Origin: Bradyrhizobium sp. YR681
GTDB taxonomy: Bacteria; Pseudomonadota; Alphaproteobacteria; Rhizobiales; Xanthobacteraceae
Length of the DNA: 64,000 nucleotides
Assembly (NCBI RefSeq): GCF_000282615.1
Contig: NZ_AKIY01000209.1
Span: forward strand, 16,322 to 80,321
Direction: 5' to 3'
Shown here: piece after piece, positions 58,506 to 64,000 of the stretch
Numbering within the stretch: position 1 is the first letter of the stretch
Layout: every line of letters begins with the position of its first letter
Translations under genes and position numbers: made by a program
The notes under the pieces: generated by a model
Told to the model about the DNA's origin: nothing
Databases searched by the model: none
The model's input: the letters and a program-made list of their open reading frames with translations, nothing else

Positions 58506-59300
58506 ATGATGCGACATCAGCGCATCCGGAATTCAGCCTCCCTGAGATCCTTCCTGCTCGCCCTTGCGATCGCGACAATCGGCTGCGGCAATGCGTATCC
58601 CGCCGGCCTTGTCCTCGTGGCCGCCGACAGTTCGCCCACGGCCTATGTCAGGGATGGCAAGCCGTCCGGAATACTTGTCGATGTCGTGACCGAAGCCTTT
58701 CGAAGGGCTGGCGAGCCGGTTGAAGTTCAGGTGATGCCCTGGGCACGTTGCCTGGCGGAAGTTCGCAGCGGTCGTGTCGACGGAATATTCTCCGTTTTCA
58801 GGCTGCCTGAGCGAAATGAGTTTCTCACCTACACCAGCGTCCCGGTCATCACCCAGGTGCTGGCGTTTTTTGTCCCTGCCGATTCCGATGTGCAGTTTGA
58901 CGGCGACATCGGCAAGCTGGGAAGGCTTGGAATCGGGACCATCAGGGGCACGAGTTACGGCCTCAAGGTCGATAACGCGCTCAGGACAGGGGTATGGTCG
59001 ACCGTTGTCGAAACCAACAATGTCGATAACCTCGTTGGCATGCTGTCTCTGAAGCGGATCGATCTGGCGATCGGCTACCGGCATGTCGTCCTCGAAGCCG
59101 CGCGCAACAAGGGCTATCTGGACAAGATCAGGGAGCTGTCTCCGGGCATCGACGAGATTCCAAGCTATCTGGCATTCAACAAGCAGCATGACTATTCGAA
59201 AGTCATTGCCGATTTCGATCGAGCACTGACGAGTATGAAGGACGACCGCAGCTTTGAGGCCATCTACGAGAAATACCTGGGGCCCAAGGCCGTGCACTAG
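58506..59300 (+). CDS. Orphan solute-binding protein, family 3
   Basis: A 264-residue exported protein. The signal peptide core is SLRSFLLALAIATIGCG, and a lipobox-like Cys follows. The mature part has the family 3 start VLVAADSSPTAYVRDGKPSG, PWARCLAEVRSGRVDGIFSV, and RKIDLAIGYRHVV-like (KRIDLAIGYRHVVLEAARNK). No permease or ATPase gene is adjacent, so it may serve a distant transporter or a sensory role. ATGs at 58506 and 58509 are both possible. The 263 bases before it show no other feature. Confidence 0.78.
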   Translation: MMRHQRIRNSASLRSFLLALAIATIGCGNAYPAGLVLVAADSSPTAYVRDGKPSGILVDVVTEAFRRAGEPVEVQVMPWARCLAEVRSGRVDGIFSVFRLPERNEFLTYTSVPVITQVLAFFVPADSDVQFDGDIGKLGRLGIGTIRGTSYGLKVDNALRTGVWSTVVETNNVDNLVGMLSLKRIDLAIGYRHVVLEAARNKGYLDKIRELSPGIDEIPSYLAFNKQHDYSKVIADFDRALTSMKDDRSFEAIYEKYLGPKAVH

Positions 59301-59426
59301 CAGACGTGGATTACGTTGACGGTGCAGTCCGACACTGTCACCGTGGTCTCGCCGCCCTGTTGCGGGCGATCGTAAAGCGCGTACCATCGCGCCCATGCCA
59401 ATCCAAGCAACCCCTGGGGAATCCCA

Positions 59427-59603
59427 ATGACTGATCGAGAAAAGATTCTCATCGCGCTTCGCGAAAAGCCCCTGAAGACTTTCGACATCATGAAGCGCGT
59501 GAACATAAAGAACCAGGACGACTGCCAATCGCTCCTGTTGAAGATGCGCGACGACGGCGCCGTGAAGTTCGACATTCACAAGGGACATTGGCGCGCTGCG
59601 TGA
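59427..59603 (+). CDS. Small winged-helix-like protein (58 aa)
   Basis: A 58-residue protein beginning MTDREKILIALREKPLKTF and ending in DIHKGHWRAA. The pattern helix, helix-turn-helix (FDIMKRVNIKNQDDCQSLLL), then a short beta hairpin (DGAVKFDIHKGHW) is a minimal winged helix. GGGGAATCCCA precedes the ATG and a terminator follows at once, both of which support a real gene. The function may be DNA binding; no family name is offered. Confidence 0.6.
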   Translation: MTDREKILIALREKPLKTFDIMKRVNIKNQDDCQSLLLKMRDDGAVKFDIHKGHWRAA

Positions 59604-59643
59604 CCACGCGGCGATCACGCGAGGCGCCGCGTGGATTTGTTTC
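59604..59643. terminator. Two-way intrinsic terminator
   Basis: CCACGCGGCG (59604-59613) pairs perfectly with CGCCGCGTGG (59625-59634), followed by ATTTGTTTC. It starts directly after one stop codon and ends directly before the stop of the convergent gene. Confidence 0.8.
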
Positions 59644-60675
59644 TCAAGTGCGCTCGTTCTTGGCCGGTATCGGCAGGCACTGGTTGCTGAAATAACCGAT
59701 CGCGCCGCGCACCAGCGGAACATGGCAGACGAAGCCAGTGGGCCGGTATCGCACCCTGATGCGGTCCAGCTGCGCCATGGTCAACGTCATGAACGCATCG
59801 AGCCGGCGGGCCTGAAGCTGCAGCCTTTGCTCGCTGCTGGCCGGCGGCCTCGTCGTCTCCGGCCTGTTGGGGGTGTCGCTGCTCGAAGCCAGCGTGGTCG
59901 ATTGACCGCGGAGCGCCTCGAAGCAATGGTGCATCACCAGAACGTGGTGCTTGGCGCTCCACCAGTTGACGGTGACAACCTTCTGCAAGGGATCGATCGT
60001 CCCGTCCGCATGCCTGGCGCAGAGATTGACATAGGCCTTCAGTCCGTCGGCCGTCGGATCGTTGCAGAGGTCTTCGCTGGGGCGTCCCGGATCGCCGCCA
60101 TTGTAGATTGCTCCCTTGAACTGCGGCTGGTTGGCCTCGGCTTCGCAATCGAAATTGTACTTCGTGAGCAGCGATGCCGTCAGGGGATCCTGGTCGAGCG
60201 TGTGCTCCGCCGCTGCATCGCGGCCCATATCGCTGGGCCAATCGATGTAGATCTCCGCCTTGCGCGCGAAGATGGTGCCGTTCCGCCGCAACGATGCCCG
60301 GGCTTTCCGATAATCCGAGAACGGTTCGAGCGTCTTCTCGTCCACCGGCATGAAGGCGGGATTTGCCTGCGCCTTCAGCGAACCGAACTGTCCGGGCAGC
60401 ATGTTCTCCTGCTGCGTCTGCACTTCGGCGAAGGCTTCCGAAATGTCGAGGAAGGTTTTCGTCGCCATGTCCATGTCGGCCTTGGCTTGCTCACCCACCT
60501 TTTGCTCATAGGAGCTCATGTACTGGAAGGATCCGCCGAGCAGGCCGGTCAGCAAAGTGACCGCCGTCAATCCTTTCGTGACCGAGAGCCGGCTGTCCCA
60601 GGATTGGATCCTTTGCCACGCACTCGGCGTGTCGGCCGGGGGTTGCGTACGCGCTGCGTCCTGGCTCTGCTCCAT
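59644..60675 (-). CDS. Hypothetical membrane-anchored protein (343 aa)
   Basis: A 343-residue protein. One membrane helix (about 31-50, VTKGLTAVTLLTGLLGGSFQ) is followed by a helical segment that may form a coiled coil (KVGEQAKADMDMATKTFLDI, EAFAEVQTQQENML). A domain of about 200 residues follows with several Cys and conserved-looking WWSAKHHVLVMHHCFEALRG. A further hydrophobic patch near the end (PLVRGAIGYFSNQCL) may re-enter the membrane. I do not recognise the family. The start at 60675 follows CGACC without a strong ribosome site; 60747 is an alternative. Confidence 0.65.
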   Translation of the reverse strand: MEQSQDAARTQPPADTPSAWQRIQSWDSRLSVTKGLTAVTLLTGLLGGSFQYMSSYEQKVGEQAKADMDMATKTFLDISEAFAEVQTQQENMLPGQFGSLKAQANPAFMPVDEKTLEPFSDYRKARASLRRNGTIFARKAEIYIDWPSDMGRDAAAEHTLDQDPLTASLLTKYNFDCEAEANQPQFKGAIYNGGDPGRPSEDLCNDPTADGLKAYVNLCARHADGTIDPLQKVVTVNWWSAKHHVLVMHHCFEALRGQSTTLASSSDTPNRPETTRPPASSEQRLQLQARRLDAFMTLTMAQLDRIRVRYRPTGFVCHVPLVRGAIGYFSNQCLPIPAKNERT

Positions 60676-60941
60676 GGTCGCCTCCAACTCACTCCACGCC
60701 CCATGGGGCAAGGATACCGCAATCCCGAATTGCGGATTGTGAAGCATTTCACTTCAGGTGAGGCAGGGGGCTGTCAGGTCTGGTCCGGCGGATTGCGCTT
60801 GCTTGCGTGGGGTTTCGCATCTTGGCCGACCTGCGCCATGCAGCGATGTCCGCTGCCGCGCCGTGATTGGCGCAGAAGCGGACATCAGTTGCGGCCGGAG
60901 CCGGGCGCTCAGATCTGGCCGGGATGCGGCCTCAGCCGTGC

Positions 60942-61151
60942 CTATTCCTCGTCTTCGTCGTCCTCGTCTTCATCGTCATCCTCGTCCACCTCTTCCAGGT
61001 GTTCGAGCACGGCGAGCGGCAGCGTTTCGCGAAACAGGTCGCCTTCCACGCCCATCCAGAGACAGATCACGTCGTCGCCCTTCACTTCCGCGACGGTCAG
61101 CGGCTGGCCGCCGGATTTGAGCATGACGATATCGCCGGCTTTCAGTTCCAT
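60942..61151 (-). CDS. DUF2158 (YodC-like) protein with acidic tail
   Basis: A 69-residue protein. Residues 1-40 match the YodC/DUF2158 small beta-barrel (ELKAGDIVMLKSGGQPLTVA, then DVICLWMGVEGDLFRETLPL). The last 17 residues are only D and E apart from a V, giving a strongly acidic tail. Such proteins are small and of unknown role. GAAAGGACC precedes the ATG. Confidence 0.78.
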   Translation of the reverse strand: MELKAGDIVMLKSGGQPLTVAEVKGDDVICLWMGVEGDLFRETLPLAVLEHLEEVDEDDDEDEDDEDEE

Positions 61152-61500
61152 GGATGGTCCTTTCGGGTTGATTGATTGAAGAAGCTAGCAAGCCGGCATG
61201 ACACGCCGATCACGGGATACGGGATCAGTGGATGTGCTGCGGCAGCGCGCATCCGCGGCCAGACTGGGAAACGCCGATCACGGAGGTTCAAGTCGGAGCG
61301 GTGCCATTGCGAGAGGCGAGAACGCCTGTCGGACGGGTTGCGCAGGGGCTGGTCCGTCCCATGCGCCGCGATGATGGCATCATGCCCCTGTTTTGCCCGA
61401 CGGGTCAACCGATTTCGTAAAATCAGCAAACGATTGAGTTCAAGCCTTTGATTTTACGACGGCCGGCTACTGTGCATGGGGTTGTTTTCGATGTTTTGCG
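61152..61500. other. Non-coding stretch with a long hairpin
   Basis: A 349-base gap with no convincing gene. It contains CGTAAAATC (61416-61424) and GATTTTACG (61450-61458), a perfect nine-base inverted repeat with a 25-base loop, and the palindrome GATGGCATCATG-like motif near 61373. The stretch 61390-61500 is A+T-richer than its flanks. It could be a small RNA, a leader or a repeat; I cannot tell which. Confidence 0.35.
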
Positions 61501-62253
61501 TCAGACCCGGTCCGGCACCAGTTCGGTCAGCGAGCGGATGATGCGGTCGGGCTTGATGGTCGATCCCTCGGGCAGGCCCTCGCCATGCACGTCGATCCAG
61601 ATCGCATAGATGCCGAGCCGCTGCGGCGTCACGACCTCCCATTCCAGATTGTCGCCGATCATCCAGGTGTCTTTTGCGGTGACACCGAGCGCCTCCATCG
61701 CATGCAGATAGGCGCGCTCCTCGGGCTTGCCGAAGCCGTGCTCGCCTTCGATCTGGATGTGGTCGAAGCGGTGCGCGAGCTCGAAGCGCTCGACCTTGGC
61801 GCGCTGCATGTCCGCGGCGCCGTTGGTCACCAATGCGAGCTTGATGCCGTGGGCCCGAAACGCGTCGATCGCATCATGCGCGCCGGGGAAGACGAAGATC
61901 GCTTCTTCGCGATAGGTGGTGAAGCGGTCGGCGAGGCGATCGGCGAGATCGTCGGGGACGGCACGGTGGCCAGCGGCGGCGAGTGCGGCGAAGCCGCCTC
62001 GCACCGTGAGCCGCCGTGCCTCGCCAAGCTTCATCCGCCAGATCGGCTCCGCGGTCGACCAGAATTGCCGTGCACAGGCGAGCACAGCGGCTGCGACCTG
62101 CTCCGGCGGCAGCGGCGCGAGCTCTTCGGCGAACTCGTTCGTGATCGTGTTCCAGGCGATCTCGGGCCGGCCATAGGCCGACAGGATGGTGTCGTCCATG
62201 TCGATCAGCATGGCGCGGGGCAGGGGCTTCATTGCAGGCTTCATCGTGGTCAT
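61501..62253 (-). CDS. HAD-superfamily hydrolase
   Basis: A 250-residue HAD phosphatase: nucleophile motif [12 protein letters not shown] near residue 17, a helical cap, motif [14 protein letters not shown], the lysine-bearing [14 protein letters not shown] and motif [13 protein letters not shown]. The class with DDT and this cap includes nucleotidases and 2-haloacid-like phosphatases; the substrate is unknown. The start at 62253 overlaps the hemF stop as ATGA, so the two are co-translated; ATG 62259 would also fit. Confidence 0.8.
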   Translation of the reverse strand: MTTMKPAMKPLPRAMLIDMDDTILSAYGRPEIAWNTITNEFAEELAPLPPEQVAAAVLACARQFWSTAEPIWRMKLGEARRLTVRGGFAALAAAGHRAVPDDLADRLADRFTTYREEAIFVFPGAHDAIDAFRAHGIKLALVTNGAADMQRAKVERFELAHRFDHIQIEGEHGFGKPEERAYLHAMEALGVTAKDTWMIGDNLEWEVVTPQRLGIYAIWIDVHGEGLPEGSTIKPDRIIRSLTELVPDRV

Positions 62254-63137
62254 GGCCATTTCACCTCCGGCGGCAGCGACGACAGGATCGAGTCGACATT
62301 GCCGCCGGTCTTGAGTCCGAAGATGGTGCCGCGGTCGTAGAGCAGGTTGAATTCGACATAACGGCCGCGGCGGATCAATTGCTCCTCGCGGTCCTCGGCC
62401 GTCCAGCTCGTCGCGAAATTGCGGCGCACGATATCAGGGTAGATCTTCAGGAAGGCGCGGCCGACGTCCTGGGTGAAGGCGAGGTCGGCGTCCCAGTCGC
62501 CGCTGTCGTGCCAGTCGTAGAAGATGCCGCCGATGCCGCGCGCCTCTTTCCGGTGCGGCAGATAGAAATACTCGTCGCACCACTTCTTGTACTTGTCGTA
62601 ATCGGCAACGCCGTTCGGCTGGTCGCAGGCCTCCTTCATCGCGGCGTGGAAGGCGATGCTGTCGGCGTCCTCCTGCGTGCGCCGGCGGTCGAGCACCGGC
62701 GTGAGGTCGGCGCCGCCGCCGAACCAAGCCTTGGTGGTGACGACGAAGCGCGTGTTCATGTGCACGGCGGGCACATGCGGATTGCGCAAATGCGCGATCA
62801 GGGAGATGCCCGAGGCCCAGAAGCGCGGATCTTCCGCGGCGCCCGGGATCTGTGCGCGATACTCCGGCGCGAACTCGCCGTGCACGGTCGAGCAGTGCAC
62901 GCCGACCTTCTCGAACAGGCGGCCCGACATCATCGACATCACGCCGCCGCCGCCGGCCGTGCCGCTGTGGTCGGTGCGCTGCCAGGGCGTGCGCTTGAAG
63001 CGGCCGGCCTCGCCGGGATAAAGGCTTTGCGGCGCGTCGTCTTCCAGCCGCTCGAAGCTCGCGCAGATGTCGTCGCGCAGAGCCTCGAACCAGGCGCGGG
63101 CGCGGCTCTTGCGGTCTTCGATCGTCGAGGCGTCCAT
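62250..63137 (-). CDS. hemF: Oxygen-dependent coproporphyrinogen III oxidase
   Basis: A 295-residue haem-pathway enzyme that converts coproporphyrinogen III to protoporphyrinogen IX using O2. Landmarks: [59 protein letters not shown] and [16 protein letters not shown]. The start at 63137 ([20 protein letters not shown]) was preferred; a start at 63227 would run through repeat F. It is coupled to a HAD hydrolase gene downstream. As an O2-using enzyme it implies aerobic haem synthesis. Confidence 0.94.
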   Translation of the reverse strand: MDASTIEDRKSRARAWFEALRDDICASFERLEDDAPQSLYPGEAGRFKRTPWQRTDHSGTAGGGGVMSMMSGRLFEKVGVHCSTVHGEFAPEYRAQIPGAAEDPRFWASGISLIAHLRNPHVPAVHMNTRFVVTTKAWFGGGADLTPVLDRRRTQEDADSIAFHAAMKEACDQPNGVADYDKYKKWCDEYFYLPHRKEARGIGGIFYDWHDSGDWDADLAFTQDVGRAFLKIYPDIVRRNFATSWTAEDREEQLIRRGRYVEFNLLYDRGTIFGLKTGGNVDSILSSLPPEVKWP

Positions 63138-63159
63138 GTCCAAATCCCAAACCGGCCCA

Positions 63160-63248
63160 GTAGGGTGGGCAAAGGCGCCCTTGCGCCGTGCCCACGATCT
63201 CTCTCCATCATCTCGAATGGTGGGCACGCTCCGCTTTGCCCACCCTAC
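63160..63248. repeat. Palindromic intergenic repeat, family F
   Basis: An 89-base element with perfect ends GTAGGGTGGGCAAAG and CTTTGCCCACCCTAC, between queD and hemF, which run in the same direction. Confidence 0.82.
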
Positions 63249-63252
63249 GAAT

Positions 63253-63618
63253 TCACCCCTGCGGACCGTAATAGGTGCAGCTCTCGTTGCAACTGTCGCG
63301 GTGGATGCTGACGCGGGTCAGCTTGCCGATATGCTGTAGCCGCTCCCAGACGAAGCGCGAGAGGTTTTCCAGCGTCGGGGTCCCCAGCGCCTCGATCTTG
63401 TTGAGGAACTTGTGATCGAGCGTCAAGCGCACCTCCTCGATGGCGCGCTGGAGCAGGCCGAGGTCGACCACCATGCCGGTCTTGGCATCAGGCGTGCCGC
63501 GCACCGTCACCTCGGCGCGGAAGGAGTGGCCGTGGATCTCTTCGCTCGCCGCGCCAAACGTCGTTCCCGACAGCGAATGCGCCGCCTCGAAGCGGAACGA
63601 TTTCGTCAATTCCCACAT
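63253..63618 (-). CDS. queD: QueD-like 6-pyruvoyl/6-carboxy-tetrahydropterin synthase, catalytic Cys replaced
   Basis: A 121-residue pterin synthase-fold protein. Zinc-binding histidines are in [10 protein letters not shown] and in [11 protein letters not shown], and the C-terminal Cys motif [15 protein letters not shown] is QueD-like. Odd: the catalytic Cys four residues before HGH (CGRLHGH in E. coli QueD) is a serine, and SEEIHGH has Glu at the third place before it. This resembles the PTPS-III variant. Adjacent queE points to the queuosine pathway. ATG 63618 gives the family N-terminus; TTG 63633 would add five residues. Confidence 0.85.
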   Translation of the reverse strand: MWELTKSFRFEAAHSLSGTTFGAASEEIHGHSFRAEVTVRGTPDAKTGMVVDLGLLQRAIEEVRLTLDHKFLNKIEALGTPTLENLSRFVWERLQHIGKLTRVSIHRDSCNESCTYYGPQG

Positions 63619-63635
63619 CTGTTCGAAAACCAATC

Positions 63636-64000
63636 CTATCTGATGCCGAGCGATTTATGCGTCTGCACGCTCAGCCGCCATTGCGGGTGGTGCAGGCAAT
63701 AGTCGATCGCCCGTGCGGTATTCTGGATCACCTCGGGTCCGTCCATCGGCTGGAGCGAGAAGCGCTCGAAGGCGAGGTCCTCGAAGGTCTCGGGTGAGGC
63801 GAGGGCTTGCGGATAGACCAGCTTCAATTCGTGGCCGCGCTTTTGAACGAGCTCGCTGCCGCCCTTGGGGCTGACGCAGATCCAGTCGAGCCCCGCCGGC
63901 GCGGCGATCGTTCCGTTGGTCTCGACGCCGATCTCGAAGCTGCGGGCATGGAGCGCGTCGATCAAATCGGCATCGACCTGGAGCAGCGGCTCGCCGCCGG
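63636..64000 (-). CDS. queE: 7-carboxy-7-deazaguanine synthase, C-terminal part
   Basis: A partial gene; the N-terminal radical-SAM part with its Cys motif lies beyond the window end. The visible 121 residues begin in GGEPLLQ and include VETNGTIAAP, LDWICVSPKGGSEL, LKLVYPQALAS and RFSLQPMDGPE, matching QueE, which makes 7-carboxy-7-deazaguanine from the QueD product. It lies upstream of queD on the same strand, with 17 bases between the queE stop and the queD ATG, forming a queuosine precursor operon. Confidence 0.9.
   Translation of the reverse strand, partial: GGEPLLQVDADLIDALHARSFEIGVETNGTIAAPAGLDWICVSPKGGSELVQKRGHELKLVYPQALASPETFEDLAFERFSLQPMDGPEVIQNTARAIDYCLHHPQWRLSVQTHKSLGIR

Overview
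The window is high-GC alphaproteobacterial chromosome. Gene content and style point to Bradyrhizobium or a close relative: a rhizobial-type glycerol ABC operon, an EcfG-type stress promoter, a ScfR-type regulator beside isocitrate lyase, many DUF families typical of Rhizobiales, and dense palindromic intergenic repeats. This placement rests on recognising families, not on a search. I see no rRNA, tRNA, CRISPR array, transposase, phage gene or replication origin.

Layout. (1) 1-4.2 kb: end of a FadE-type acyl-CoA dehydrogenase, then a thiolase and a FadJ-type bifunctional protein, a tightly coupled beta-oxidation operon. (2) 4.3-7.5 kb: a CarF/plasmanylethanolamine-desaturase-like membrane protein, an acyl-CoA thioesterase, a 63-residue protein behind an EcfG-type promoter, a secreted DUF4440-like protein and a HAD phosphatase. 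(3) 7.5-17.0 kb: glycerol region with a GlpR-type repressor, an antisense VapBC-like toxin-antitoxin pair, then glpD-glpS-glpT-glpP-glpQ-glpU-glpV and an intrinsic terminator. (4) 17.3-25.8 kb: a second transport and catabolism operon of unknown substrate: FAD 2-hydroxyacid dehydrogenase, binding protein, ATPase, fused double permease, DapA-family lyase, IclR regulator and FMN 2-hydroxyacid dehydrogenase, ended by a terminator almost identical to the one after glpV.

(5) 25.8-33.4 kb: Old Yellow Enzyme, DUF1993 protein, lytic transglycosylase, HtpX, TPR protein and several small or secreted proteins, including a possible secreted HExxH metalloprotease. (6) 33.6-37.3 kb: ScfR/RamB-type regulator divergent from isocitrate lyase, followed by a DUF4170 protein. 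(7) 37.4-43.2 kb: metallophosphoesterase, Nudix protein, a polyprenol-linked sugar transfer set (DUF2304, GT2, GT-C-like) and two GNAT acetyltransferases. (8) 43.4-47.3 kb: a ZnuD-like TonB receptor with a DUF2946-like protein behind a perfect Zur-like palindrome, then a HigBA-like toxin-antitoxin pair. (9) 47.4-54.4 kb: a MoxR/DUF58/BatA-DUF4159/VWA-like envelope operon.

(10) 54.6-58.2 kb: DUF1285, CoA pyrophosphatase, DUF6111, CCA-adding enzyme and TauE/SafE permease in one overlapping operon, with TTG starts at two junctions. (11) 58.5-64 kb: solute-binding protein, small winged-helix protein, membrane protein, DUF2158 protein, HAD hydrolase coupled to hemF, then queD and a partial queE.

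Palindromic repeats of at least six families lie between genes, mostly between convergent genes. The points most worth following are the complementary defects in the GlpS/GlpT ATPases, the queD product lacking the usual catalytic cysteine, the Zur-like box on the TonB receptor operon, the CarF-like desaturase and the unknown-substrate operon.
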